A stretch of 64,000 nucleotides of DNA, from positions 24,254,455-24,318,454 of the forward strand of contig CAIIXF020000002.1 in the NCBI GenBank assembly GCA_903813345.2, given 5' to 3'. The notes under the pieces were generated by a model. That model did not search any database. It saw nothing but the letters and a program-made list of their open reading frames with translations, and was not told the DNA's origin. A program made the translations under genes and the position numbers. Positions 32,901-47,900 of this stretch are shown piece after piece (within the stretch, counting starts at the first letter, position 1; each line of letters begins with the position of its first letter). The stretch is from Owenia fusiformis (taxonomy: Eukaryota; Annelida; Polychaeta; Sabellida; Oweniidae).

Positions 32901-35900
32901 GAGAAGCCAAGTTAACCAAATGCAAAGGGTATCTTGAGCAATGCATGTTGTAACTATGAGGGGGTGTATTGGCCCCCTTGGCACCCCTGTTCCAGACATG
33001 TACCTAAGTACAACCAAGTATTTGGTCAGACTGCAATAACTTTGTCTCCCACTCTTTGTGTTATAGATAAATCTCAACAGTTTCATATCTTTTTTGTGTT
33101 TCTCTAGAGAATATATGAAGTGTCATTGTTCCTCTTATGTCAGGATGCTGAATTCAATTTTTATGTCATTGCCAGAAGTGTTAACATATTGTTTAAGTCT
33201 CCAACTTTTTTGAGACATTCAGCAGTCTGTTTCTGTAACAAATGGCAGGTGGTGACGTTTTCCATATTAATGCCTTGTTTAAAGATAGTTCTTGTTGTAA
33301 AATTGTCTGTTTAGCTTTGTAGTACTCTCTGATTGGCTAAACATTAACTTTCAATCAGTCGGTTTCAGTCAGAGGGTAATGTGATAACCAATGATCTGGG
33401 GTTAATGCGTTTCATTATAAAATAAATGTCCCCCACATACTTAAAAATACAGTGACTGCCATTTTTATTTGATAACTGGGTTTTATCAACTATGCAGTAT
33501 TCTCTTTTTGTAATATAGATATATTTTTTTAAAGAAATGAAATCAAACTACTGGAACCAGTAGTAACCAGAAATGAGGATATTCTATGACTTTACCAATG
33601 GCCCAATGTCAATATGATATAGGAAGTGCCATCGATAAATGATTAATTACGTGAAAGGAAATAATCAAACCACAGATCTCAAAACATAACCAAATACAAG
33701 TAGATGATTAAGAAAAATACCACAAGTTACAGTTGATCTTTTTGCCCTGTTTTGAGCATTTGTAAGTCAATCAGCCCATCCCGCCCTGGACTTCAACTTC
33801 GTTACAGAATTAACTCAAGTGCAGGCATAGAGAGTCTGATATGATATGTGCCCTTGCAAATAGGATAAGTTAGTAGAATATATCTATATTGGTCCAAAAG
33901 AATGAACCCCTGACAAATATTACTTAAGCCATGGTAGTGGGGAATCTAACAAATATCTCCCCCAAAATATGATATAATTGGCATTCTTATGCTAACGATT
34001 ATTGTTTTTTATTTAAATCTTTTAGTCAGTTTGCATGTTTTTGAGAAAAAATCTGAATTTTCAAGGACAATTTTGGAAAAAAATAAAATTTCAACCCCTG
34101 TTGGAAGGTTCAAAATTCTGTCTCCTGGTATGGGCACACTAACAACCATCCTTTAGGGGGAATTATCGAGGTTTTTTTGGGGGGGGGAATTAGCCTTATA
34201 ATCTCAAACAGAATTGTTTTGACACAGCTGTACCCAGAATATTTTTTCGTTCTAGTTGCTCCTGGAATAGTTTTTTATTTACCAACCACAATCTTGATTC
34301 TCAAGAGGGCTCCCCAAGAGGGGACACTGAGGTCGCTTCAGTTTGTCACATTTAAATTTACTTGTCATATTTTGTCAGTTTCATTGCTTTTTAGTCTGTC
34401 AAAGAATTTAATGCAACAAATGGTTTGTTATGTTCCATTTTTTGATTGCTGGTTAGAATAAGTCAAATTTACTTGCATATATTTACATTCAGGACAAATT
34501 TTCTATTTTTGTCACTCTCAAAACTCTTGTCAGTCAGATGCATGTTCAAAATTGTCACATGTAAGGATATATTTGTCACATTTGTTCATTTTTAAATACC
34601 CAAAAGTCACATTTAGTCACACTTGTAGGGGCCAGGTCGCCTCACATACCCCTTGAGGAGCCCCCTCAAGGTTTTCATATAACCACTTGGAATTCGAAGA
34701 TGAATCTAATATACAAGGACCTCTTTGGTATTTGGAAAGGCCCAGAATAGCAATGCATAAGAGCTTCTGGTAAATCAGATGTGAACAGAGGATTAACCAC
34801 AATCTCATCTGATAGCACAGCTAATTGGGCTTCTAATTGAGCATTTGATATCTGTTTGATTATCTGCAGTCTATCTTCTGAGCTATAAATAAGTACTGTA
34901 CTATGCTAACATGAATTCACCAAAATATGACAGAGTGTGGAGTATATTTCCTGAACTTTTGAATAATTGCTATAATCTGTATAATGGCCTACATGATCCT
35001 TGAATCTGGCCTTATCCTGAAGTCACATACTACTGTATCTACATGTAAATAAACATAAATTTTGAATCTGCTACCCTTGGTATCAGAGCCTGGTAGCAGA
35101 TGAAGCTCTCTTTTAAGCAAAATCAAATTATTGGGAAGTGTAAAAATTGCCACCCCAATGGTTTGTTCCACAGCCTCTCTTATATCAGGAAGGGTGGAAT
35201 ATTCGCAGGTTAGACCATTTTGGCAAAGAGAACGTGAAAATAGAAACACAGATATTATCAACATTTCAAAAATGCCTGGTTGTAGATCTAACTGAAAGCC
35301 CAGTAAAAATTAATTCCAGGCCTTACATTGAAATATTTGGCTGACAGTTTTATAGTACTATCAGATTAATGCATGACCTTGAGAAAACATGACCAATGGA
35401 TAAGTGCTAAATGTTATTGTAAGAATCATTGACTTTTGAGAGATTCCCGTGGCTGTGCACATTCCTGTTATTGTGCATACCATTGTTGAATATAAAGCTT
35501 ATATTAATATGTTTGTTTAAATACTATTGTTATTGTTATGTTTCAAGATTATGCCAAAGCCAATACATATATGTGTACTGTGATGACCCTTTCTGAATAG
35601 TTTGATTTTTGCTTCTTAAAAGAGAGCTTCGTTTAGTCTTTTGTACTCCGCTCTGACACCCAAGGTACCAAATAATACAGCCTCACTAAATAACATATTT
35701 GCAATTTGGGCAAGTTTATATATTATGATAAACACAGCTAGCCTCTGCTCAGACCACCAATGTTTTAACAGCATATTTAGGAAGGGTCGGGTAAACCAGA
35801 ACTTTTACTATGTTATAACAGGTTTGGTTATAGCAGGAGCAAATAATTATATACTATCTAATTTAATCATTTACTACCTGGAGATAGCAATTTGCTAATT

Positions 35901-38900
35901 GTCTTTGTGTCAAATAGCAGAACCTTTGCTACTGATAAAAAGTTAAGCTCGGACCCTGGAGAAACAGTTAAAGGATATCTGTATGGATTCTAGAGTTGAT
36001 GTTAGCAACAAAATTTTGTTCACAGGCAAGTAAATGTGTTATATAAGTGTTGTCTTATCTGTAGTCCAGCTATTTATTTTGAGTTAGTAATTTTATCCAA
36101 ATATTTTGTTTATCTGCCAAATTCACTGTTTTTCTAACATTAACCTTCAGACATATTTTATTGAAGACCTTTATATAGTATATTATACAGGGAGGTTGTT
36201 TCCAAAATGTACACATGTTGTACTATATCCTAGTTGTATGAATGAAAATCAAACTTAGCATTAGTATGGTGTTTCCTTTTGGGTACCCTGCGTGCAGAGT
36301 CTAGTTAAACTACACTCTGCCTAGTAGAGACCATATTACAGTTTAGCAGCCCCGCCCCCACGACGGGTACCGGTAACAGTTTGGGTAATAAATCACTTCT
36401 GACCTACGCACTGACCTTCTTCCACCAATCAGCGAGCTTGAAGAAACATACGCCAAATGCGTTCTAATCAAATATGCGCGTGTCATTGGTCAATTCCGGG
36501 CTCAACGATGACGTAAGAAGAATGACCATATATACAACGTCGGTCAAATTTGGCCGACGAACACTGATTGGCGCGGTGAGTTCACAGGTTTATTTTAGTT
36601 TGAAAGAGTGAAGACGAAGCTCTCTTTTAAGAAGTTAAGTCAAATGAATGCAAAGGGTACCTTTTGGGTGAAACAGCCCCCATTTTTGAAGCCAAAAAAT
36701 CAGGGCCCATAGAAAATGCCTATATGGGCATTTAGTCTCGTGATTTTCATGTAATTACCTGAGAATTTGCAAGTGATTTATAAAATCAAAAAAATCATGA
36801 AATCTGTTAAGTGAAATCTAATATGTTTCAAGATCCCTAATGTGTAAAGTTGTGTCATCATGGGCCGTCATGCAGTAAAAGCATCTGTGCAAGACTGAAG
36901 GATATGATTGGAGTCGGGGGGGGGGGGGGTTAATTTATCAAAAAAATAAGTGATTTTTTTTATAAAGGAGGCTTAGGAAACCAATTGGTGTTATTTAGAA
37001 GCATATGGGTTAAATTGACCAATTGACATCACCAAGGAATGTGTGAGTTCATGCAAACAAGTGGTATTCCTAGGAATATAAGGGCTAAATGAAACAATTG
37101 GTATTCCTAGGAATATAAGGGTTAAATGAGTGTTAAAGAAAGATAACATATTCCCATAGACATCCACAATCCCAAGGGGCTTCTATAGTACAACATTTTA
37201 ACAAGAAATTAGCCACTCGTTTAGTATAGGTGGTCGCCGGGTTGGCCTAGTGGTTAAGGCATTGGTCTGAAAAGCAGGAAGTCTGGCTTCAAGCTGAAAA
37301 GTAGAGGTCTTGGGTTCAAACCCAGGTCACAGCACTTCTTGTGATTTGTCTTTGACCTATGACTGCTGACCTATACCGGCGATTACTAGAGTGCTGCTAA
37401 CTCGATAAAAGGCTGGCGCTGGCTAGAACTGTCTATGGTTCTAGCCAGGATAAAGATACCAGTTCTTCAACTCGACAATGGGAAGAACTGCTCTACCTAA
37501 GTGACTAATATGTCATGATATGACATCTAAAGAGTCGATAAAAGATATATATAGGGGCTTTCTCATAAAACATTGTTTACCATGGTAATCTCATTCTTGG
37601 TCCAAGGGTATTTCACTTTATTCAGGCCTGTCAACTGTCCCGCAATTTGCGTATTTGTCACGCATTTGCTGAAGAATTTGAAGTCACGCCAGTTATTTTT
37701 GCGTGACAGAAAATGTCACGCAAATACGCATTTTACCTGGTAATTGTCAAGCAAAAATATTTCTGTAGAAAAATTTCTAAAAAAGATCGTCTATACAGCA
37801 AAAATACGAACGCCGGGAAAAAACGTACGCATTTCGTTCGGACTTTTCACGTGAATTACGTATATGTCACGCATTCCGTTTGAAACTTTTCGTAGCTCCC
37901 CCCCCCCCCCCCCCGTTGATGGAAGTTTAAAATGCTATATTGAAATTGACCCGAACAAGCCACCTGGTGGTGAAACTGGTAACTACTTACTCGCATCTGC
38001 GTTATTTAAGCATAGATTTGGTCCTTTGAAGAAGGTTGTGGCAATCTCTCCCTTTGGGATCAAAATAGAATTTTATTTTGAAACCTCCCCTCTTCTGTCT
38101 CCAGAATCTGATTCCTGTCATAAGGTGTCAGTTTCAATATTGTACCCTTTTGAGTCAAAAACGTGAGAAATATCTCTTTTTGAGGGTGGAGATTTGAGGT
38201 TCATAAATCTCCGTTAAATTTCATGTCATAAACTTTTTTGAGTTTTTTTATTCCCTCATCGAAAACATGACAACAATATCAATTAGAAAAGAAGAGATTT
38301 AAGGTTTCAATTAAGGTCCAGGGTTTAGATTTAACAGGAACCCTGGAGTGAATGTCTCTGATTTAACAATAGCTGTCTTTTAGAGATAATGAAAAATGAT
38401 AATTTCTGTTCAAAACATCATTGAGTCAAAAGTAAACACTTATTGTTTTTGATATGTGACTGACATTTGTACTTGTTTTGCATTCCTCAAGGATTTGTTC
38501 TACTTTTTGAGTGATGGCAATTTAGAAAGCAAATTAGATGCAAAAAATGCCTTGGTCTTCTGTCTATAAGGAGCAAAAGTCATTTGGAAAAATTTAAGGC
38601 AGAAATACAACCAACCATGGAATAAACTCTGATAAATACACTGAATTATATGTAACTAGTGAAAAAGTTGCAATAAGTGCTTACTGAAAAACTTGGATTT
38701 AGTATTTTAGTAGTAGAAAAGCTGAAGTGCTTATTAGTGAAAGAACAGCTTTTAGGGAAACAGTTTTAGATAGTTCAAAGCATCATTGTGACAAAATTGA
38801 TGATTTATAGATCGGACTGTGTTGAAAAAATGTTAATATTTTGGGTCAAAAACAGAAAAATTACAGTAGGACCCATTATGTACATCCATCTTTTAATATC

Positions 38901-41900
38901 CAAGTAATGAGTGAGGAAGGAAAAGGGAAACAGAGTTTACCAACATTTTAAACCAACAATTAATAATGGCTTTGGTAGCACGTCATGTTCTTCATGGTGG
39001 TCAAAGGATACAGCCAACTATGCCATCTTGGGCTTATGGTAAGAAAGTGATCAGACTTCAGGTCCAGGGCTTGCATTAACGGCGTCCCGTACATGTTAAG
39101 GACTCAAAAATAATTTGGAGGACGCAAAAATATTTCCTTTTTTTGGACGCAAAATTTTTTTAGGTCAATACTACAATGTGTTTACAATGATACCTAACAA
39201 AAACAAATAATTATGATCTCTCACCTTTATTTGAATCGTAAATAAGGCTCAACATGTTGAATATTTACAAATAATCATGATTCTCTTTAATTTTTTCAAC
39301 TTTGTTTATTTTTAGATTTGAAACCATGATACGCCACAGTTTTTCCTATTCAGAAACAAATATTAGGTTATTCATGAAATAAAATGTATTCATTGTCGAA
39401 TGAACGAACATGCATTTATTCAGTCCGTACTTAACATTTACTTCCGTTTTAAATTCGTGGCAAGAAATCAAATTGTTGTGTTGAAGCAAAGACAATCATG
39501 TGACAAAATTAACTTCAAGGTGTTTTGGTAAAAAATGCTTTTAAAATAAAGTTATACCTCAAAACTGGCTAGAAATAGGGGACACACTTTTTTTTCAAAG
39601 GACACACTTTTTAAAAGAAATTGCGTCCTTGGGACTCACAAATTTTCTAACCTAATGCAAGCACTGAGGTCTCTCTCCTTATTTCCACACATGTCACCTC
39701 TGAAGGTGAATGAGATGGAGAGTGGGGAGTGGGGGGGTCCAAAGCCTTGATGCAAGACCCTTAAAAACATCTCCCATTTCTGTATAGTATCTCCCAGCAT
39801 TGACATATCAGAGGCTCTGACCTTTTGAAAATTTGAAATTCCCTTGCGCCTTGTTGAGAAAAACCATTTGCATCAAGTTGAAGATTTTGGGAAATAAATT
39901 TTTTAAAAGATTTGTAAAAATCAGATGAAGTCAAATTGAAATTTTCCAGTTGATAAAAAATATCAACTTATTATTAGGGACAACTCAATTTTTCTCACAA
40001 TGCCTTTTTGGTAGAAAAATTATGATCCAGCTCACCCAGTGAAGAAAAAAGAAATGAAATGATGTTTCTGTGACATTCGCAAAATTTTGAAATATGGTTG
40101 AAGATGGTATGGGGAATAAGATAGAAATAAAATGCTTATAGCAAAGAGATGTAGATGTTCATTATTTAATGTTCATTATTATCAGGAACTGAATTGTTTC
40201 TGACATCCTCCCCATTGTCTGAGCAGCGCCTGGGGAAATATGTACATTGTATTAGGTAAAGGAACAGCTTGATGAAGATAAAGAAGAATCTGTGTAATGC
40301 AAGCTTTTGGTCAATATGACTTTTTAGCACTGAGAATGCATCTTTTGTGCATATTACAAGCGCCAAGTATTGCAGCTTGCATCATAAAATGTGTGTAGCT
40401 GTCATCATAAAAAGCCATAAAAGGGAATTTAATAGAGAATATGGTTTATGTTTATATATAGAGCTATATTGTATGATAAATATGAAGTGAAAATAGGTGG
40501 AGATCTCTAAAGAGTGGGTTAAATTAAAACTGGTATATGATATCAACTTTTGGACTTATTTATTTATGAGGCCTTTATGCAATACATTTGTTGATAAAAA
40601 TAGACCTTGTTGTTCTTTATCCTTGTTATTAGCACCAATAGGCATATTTGTACCTCTTGCAATCTTGATGGGATTTTTGAAAAATGAATCAGAACCCATC
40701 CATGAATGACAAGAAACGTCATGAAAGAATGAGGAATGACATTGAAATTCACATTGAGCTAAAATACCACATATTTGTGGACTGTGATATTCAACAGTAG
40801 CTAATAAATAGTAAATACATACAAATATTACATTTGTAGAGGTAAATCAACAAATGAATTAAACTAATCAGTTAGCTAATCCGCAAAGTCAACAATTGTC
40901 CTATTACCCTTTGTAACATTTTCATTATTGTTACATTTTCATCATATGATAGGTTTGCATCATTCTGATACTTATAGCATCTTTCTGTTTCACCTGAAAC
41001 AGGGCTGAGTAGAAATGAGATGTCATGGTGTATCATGATGGGTTTGCACAATATGTACAGTAAAACCTGTCTAATCCGAACGCTATTGGGACCGGATAAA
41101 AGCGTTCAGATTAGGAGGTGTTCACATTTCAAGGTTTTTGCATTCACAATATTCCGGATTCTGAGATTCTGAGATGTGAACACATTCTCGGTAAATATTT
41201 ATAGTTCGTTTGACCACAAAGCTTAATGGTATTCCAGAAATTTGAAAATTTGATTCAAATGAATCTAGTCATGCTGGAAAGCCCCATTATGAATGAGACC
41301 ATTAAAGATTATTTCCCAAAGTTTTGATATCATGACAAAATTTGAGCAATTTTGTATGAAACATCAGAAATTTTATGAAAAGTGTTCAGATTAGACAGGT
41401 GAATTTTTCAAATATGACTGTTCACTGTTCAAATTGGGAGGTGTTCACATTTCAAGTTTTTTTAACATGGGAGTCAATTGGAGGAAAAAATGGGACCGAA
41501 AAAAGTGTTCAGATTGGGAGGTGTTCGGATTAGCCAGGTGTTCAGATATACAGGTTCTACTGTATTTGTTATGACCTCAGATTTTTGTTTTTTTCTTGTG
41601 ATAAAACACAATTTTTATTGGTATGAGAATATTTTATGCATATAGTACATAGTACAAGTGCCAAGTGTTGCAGCTTAATCATTAGATTAGCCATTTTCAA
41701 AGATTTGACATTTTGTTTTGAAGAATGCATCACAATCCATCTATAAAGAATGACATTACAATTCATGTCATTTATATTTTTTGAACTCAACAGGAGCTAG
41801 TGAGTAATAAATACAATGCATAGTTGCGGTTATCAACAACAAAAAAACAATAAAGTCTGTACCAGAAAGAAGATTTCAGAAGTTGTTTACTAACCCTTTG

Positions 41901-44900
41901 GAAAAGGGATGAACATAGTCATACTCTTTAGACAACTGATAAACTTCCCAATTCAATTAACCAATCAGAATCTGTCTTTGTCAACAATTTTTCTCAGTCT
42001 AAAATTTGTTATCTCTTATTGACTTATGTGTTAAAAAATTTGAAATGGGAACCCCCGTGAATCTGAACACTTTTGGCTGACTCAAATTATATATTTGGAT
42101 GAGACAGGTTTTACTGTATATAAACCTATTTTTACTCATGAAAGATGTCATACATGTAGAAAATAGTAAGATCACATTGATGATAGGCAACCTCCATTTC
42201 CAATCAGGTATACTCCAGAGTGTCCCGAAACCTGAGAAGGTAGAAGTACTGATGATGCGAATTTATTTGACCCTCCAACCCTCATTACCTTTTTCAATGT
42301 TTTGTATACCCTGCGTGCAGAGTCTAGTTAAACTACACTCTGCCTAGTAGAGACCATATTACAGTTTAGTACGGCCCTGCCCCCACGACGGGTACCGGTT
42401 ACAGTTTGGGTAATAAATCACTTTTGACCTACGCGCTGACCTTCCACCAATCAGCGAGCTTGAAGAAACATATGCCAAATGCGTTCTAAATAAATATGCG
42501 CATGTCATTGGTCAATTCCAGGCTCAGCAATGACGTCAGAAGGAATGACCATATATAGAACGTCGGTCAAATTTGGCCGACGAACACTGATTGGCGCGGT
42601 GAGTTCACAGATTTATTTTAGTTTGAAAGAGTGAAGACGAAGCTCTCTTTTAAGAAGTGAAGTCAAACGAATGCAAAGGGTATGTTTTGTAGCATAGCAT
42701 CATGTCAATGATGTTTATTAAAACCAACCTGTTTTTTCTTATGAAAGATGTCATACATGTAGAAAATAGTAAGATCACAATGAGAAAAACACATTAGGTA
42801 AATGGATATACCCCTAATTGTTTCAAACCCTCCAGTTCTCAACTACTTACTAAAGAATGCAATAAATGCCTCTATAACTGTCACAGTATGTCCAACTTTA
42901 AAAACTGGTCATGATTTATAGTCATATTGAAAAAGTGGCTAACTGTGAGCGTGAGAATCTAAATTCTATATATTGTGTATAAAATAGCATGACAGACATT
43001 ATTTTCTGTTTAACATCGTTTTCGTGTTACCCGACCTCAAGTGTTTTGCATTCGATGTTTGATGGGCTGCATCTGTAACAAATGGCAGGTAGTGATAATT
43101 TGTGCCTTGTAAGATATTTATGATATTTCCAAATGAGAAGTGATAGTAAGATGCGAATACAGAAAAATATAAATCCTTTGAATTAATAAAAGTATACATT
43201 CTTACTATCTGTTCGATAATTCGGGAATGAAAAATATGTGTAGTACATGTATTATGTTTTATTGAAATATAGTTTCAAGGACAGCCTAATGCATACTGTG
43301 AGTGTTAGACCCGAATACATGATCATGATAAAGCTGTCTTTTAAATAAACAAAATGAAACTACAGTAAAACCTGCTTATTTGAACACCACTGATACTGGC
43401 AAAGAATGTTTAAATTGTCAGGTCAGGAGTCGATGAAAGATGACAAAAAAAGTTTTTTATGGAGAGGTGTTCGGATTAGAGAGGTGATTAAAAAGCCTGG
43501 TTTTACTATATTGAAAAGGGTAAGAGCTGCAAGGGAAATGAGAAAAAAGTGATTTGGATTAACCGATTTACTGATTTATTACATTGTAATTATGGTTGTT
43601 AGTGTTTTTCTCAAAATCAATAATTGATCCGATGTAAGATTGAATCAAGATAACAATACAATTTATGCAAAAGAGTCCTCTAATGGGGTCCTTTAATCTC
43701 AGTAGATTGTCCCTTTTATAGAAATTAAAGATTGGTCTCCCCTTATAGTGCACAGTACCATAACACTAATACAAGTCATCAATGGCAAGAAAGGGGAATT
43801 ACCCAGAATTCATAGATGGACCTATTTTCATGTAACTATCATTCTAGTATAGGGGTTTATACTTACATGAAGATAAGGATCCTTTTTGAATTCTGGGTTA
43901 TTCACTCTTGCGATCCAATGGCTTCAAGACGCTGGACACCCCCAACCCCTATCTACTTTACACCAGGAATTAATGTGTTGTTTTGGAGAGGTAGATAAGG
44001 CGGGGGGGGGGTAACAGTCTCAAGACTAGCTGTTTATATATTTTCAATAAACTGACATTTCACTAATATTTTCTTGGAAGTATTTCATGACCTGATCCAT
44101 GAACTTTTCACAACTGTCACGGTTCCTAGTTAGGACTGCATTTTTGGCACAATAAATGCTAATAAAAATATAGATTATTGAAAGCGCCCATTCATTTTCA
44201 CTCAGATGATAATCAAATAAAGTTGGGGCTATTTCAATTTGGATTTTAACTGATAAGTTTTAAACAGTCTGTCAGTAGGATGGATAAAGGTAAGAATCAT
44301 TCTTATGTTTTTGATTTTATATTACCATCAAGGAGAGACATTTTTGATTGGTTTGTTGGGTAGGTGGTTGGCTGGTTAGTTGGTTGGTGGTTGGGTGGGT
44401 GGGTTGGTTGGTCCATCGGGCGATCAGTTGGTTGATTGGTTGTGTTGTTTTTTTGTTTGTTTTATTTGTTTGGTTGGTTGTTTTAGATGAGGTTATGTGA
44501 TATAGCAACATCAACCTTTTCCATCGTCTCTTGCAGGAAAAGTATGTTTTAAGTGTATTTTTGTAATTTTAGGTTAAATCTCCATAGATGGTTCATGTTT
44601 CTGCATAATTCAATTAACCACTTAATTAACAGAGGTTTTTCCAGGTAATGATCATGAATTTTATATTTGGATTTCAATTACAAGTAGATTCTTATTCAAA
44701 TCAATGTTTCAAAATATCCCGATAAGCGTATCCAGACACGAGGCAGGCAAGGTAAATGCCTAGTTAATGATATTTTTACAGAACTATTTTACTAGAAGTT
44801 TGAAAAGTACATGTAGTTGTTTTTGGCTCATTTATGTTTTGATAACATTTGGGTATTTTTGTAAAATACATAATGATCTATTTGTTCTTTTGGTGGAGTC

Positions 44901-47900
44901 CATGATGTCATAATTAAAAGAACCTTTGTCAGTTGCTTGAACAAAACTTTGAAGTTCAAAAGTACTATTTTACCTCTTTTAGCCTGTATTTGCCTCACTT
45001 ATATTTTTTTGGCCTCACCTGATCCTGGTCCTGATTACACACTTTTCTCCAAAGATCTTTTAATCTCTAATTTGATATGATGATAAAATATCAGGATACA
45101 TGATAGAGATTTTTAAAAGTTAATTTATCACCCATGTATATGTAGGTTACCATGCAATTATCCTAAGAGAGATGTGATTTTGTGAAAGCATGCTAACCTC
45201 TCCTTGCTTATTACAAGTAACGGAAGACAAATTGTTCAAAGAAATATAGGCTCTTCGAACTGCACATTCTCATACTCTTGCTGTTATTCTATGTCTAACT
45301 AGATGCTCACGGTTTAGTTGCAGAAAAAAAAACTGATTCTTTCATACATGGATTATATACATACAGAAATGGATTTAACTGGTATAAAAGTCAGATTCTG
45401 AATTACACAGTTGTTTATGAGATTTAGAAAGTGCATTCATGTTTTTGAGAATTTGTGTGAAAGAAGCTAAACAGATGCGAATTTACTGCATGTGTTATTA
45501 CTTGACATAGAAGAACAGAGAGAGAAAGGGGATCATATGTTTTTTAAGGTCTGCAAATTGTGAGAATCCAGTTTTCTTCATTTTGACCTCCAGAATCAAA
45601 GAACAGATAGTAGGTTAAAAGATTTAAAATTGGCATATTTTCGAAAGGAGATTTGCATTGATAGGGGTGGAATCAATATGGAATATCGCAAAGTAGGAAT
45701 TGCTGATAAAGGTGTTGTATACCAAATGGGATTCACAGTTCAAAAATTTTGTTTATCTCAAGAATCAGCCAAGTGGTTGGCATAAGGAAGAAGATTAGGT
45801 ATATTTTCAAGAGGAATGTGAAGTCTGTAAGAGTGGAATTAGCAAGGAATAAAGCATCCAGAGATAAAGTTAACGAACCAAATAACCAAGCCATAGCAGA
45901 GTTATGTAATTAATATCAGATTTTTGAGAAAAATGGGGTGAAATAATCATGAAGGTTAACATTAAAAAAAACATGGGCTACTAGATGAATCACTCATCAT
46001 CAAAGTTGTGCTTTCTTGTAAAAAAAAAAGGCCAATAGAATTCGATTTTATGTTTGTTCCTCCTTCTTAAAGCACAATTTTGGGGAGGTTGGGGAATATA
46101 AATTATATAAATAAATATTATGAATTTTGTAGTATTATTCCATCACTATGCTTCATCCACATTTATAAAAGATGGAACTGTTTAATAACGCAGTGTCAGA
46201 ATGAAATGATCTTCAAGGGTTAGGTAGTACCAAGGGAGGATTATAAATGAGAATATGCACTGCATCCTCTGAAATAGTACAATGTATTAATACGAGTCTA
46301 GTCTAAGAGGCGTACTTACGGATGAATGCATCCAAAATCCTGGAATATTCTAAGGCTATGCATGTAAATTGGCTAAATGTTCAAAAATATAAGACCTGCA
46401 AAGGATGTACTGGCTGGATTGAAAGATACAATTCTGTTGAACATAAGTGATAGTCAATACCAATATACTGAACTGGAATTAGGAGTCTGGTATACTGTAG
46501 TTTGATTGTTTACCAAACGCAACGAGAGAATCAAAAGAGAGGTGGTTTTTTGTGTACCATATGTTATAAAAGACGTGATCATTGGAATGGTTATATGCAA
46601 TTTTTATTGACAGTCTTGATGTCATTCTCATACTGAAACTGGATATGTATTTAGTGCAGTAAAGCCTGTATAAAGGAAACACTTCCAGAACTTGTGTTCA
46701 CATTGAGAAGTGTTCAAATTGAGAAGTGTTCACATAAAGAGTTATTGACATTGAGAATGTAACAGGAGTTCATAATATATCCATACTGGACTGAAATAAA
46801 CTAGTAATAATTCTGTAAGGTCTTTGCTGTCAGATTTTACTTTATATGTAGATCAGAAATTTTCGGGAACATTTCATTGATTTGGATGAATTTACATGGA
46901 GATTCCTCTCAGGGGAATGTTTTATCATTTACAGCTACTGGAATCTTAGTATTAGCATCAATAGGATGTTGTTCTCAGGAAGATACATTTCCTACTAGAT
47001 AACAGTATTCAATAACAACTTTGCCAGTGGCTGATTCTTTCTTGTATATGTATCCTTGCTTTGTGTACTTTCGGTAGTCTCTCTACAAGCCCTTGAGGTT
47101 CTTGAGTTGAGACCCCCTCTACTTGACAACACACCTTCCCACACAGGGGTGTGTTGGAATGTGAAGTGGGGATGTCATGTGAAATGGGGATGTCATGTGA
47201 AGTGGGGATGTCATATGAAGTGGGGATGTCATGTGAGATGGGGATGTCACAAATGCTTATAGCTATAGACTATACTTTTTATTTGGGTAGATGGACATGT
47301 TGAGTTTCTGAATTTAGTGATTCTTTCATGTTCAGTTATTCTACCTATTCTTATGTTTATGCACTTAGTTAACTCGAGTTAATCTGAGTGAAAAATTCAC
47401 ATTCGCAGACCAACCATTTTAAATTGTAAACATATCTTGACTACTTGTTTAATACAGTAAAACCTGTGTATATTATTGATACATTTTTCTGCCAAAAAAG
47501 TTCATTATTGGTAGGTGTTCACTACAGAAATGTTAATTTATACAGAAGTCTGTAGAGTATGTCCAGAGGAAGGGTGTCTACTAGAGAATGTGTTCACTAG
47601 AGAGAGGTGTTCACTAATACAGGTTTTACTGTATTTGGTGAAGATTTATATTACCTAATACACTAATTTCTCTCAGCTCCTACAAGTGAACTTTTATTGA
47701 TTTTTCAATAAGTGGTCAATCTCTCTATATATCTCTCGTATTAAAGCAAATCCGTCACTTTTTATACAGATGGGGAGTCATGGTTTACTTCCACATTTAA
47801 ACAAAATCTATTCAATTATTTGTTTTTATTTAAGTGTACTGTATTTCATAGGACAGCGAGCTTACAATACACCTGTGAAGTAGAAATCTACATGTTCAAA

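Noticed and set aside
37235-37330. Possible tRNA gene on the plus strand
   Set aside because: About 20 extra bases between the A and B boxes and no proper stems. The body continues as a SINE shared with 7501-7620.
47056-47262. Open frame with repeated KWGCHV
   Set aside because: Explained by the 18-bp minisatellite.
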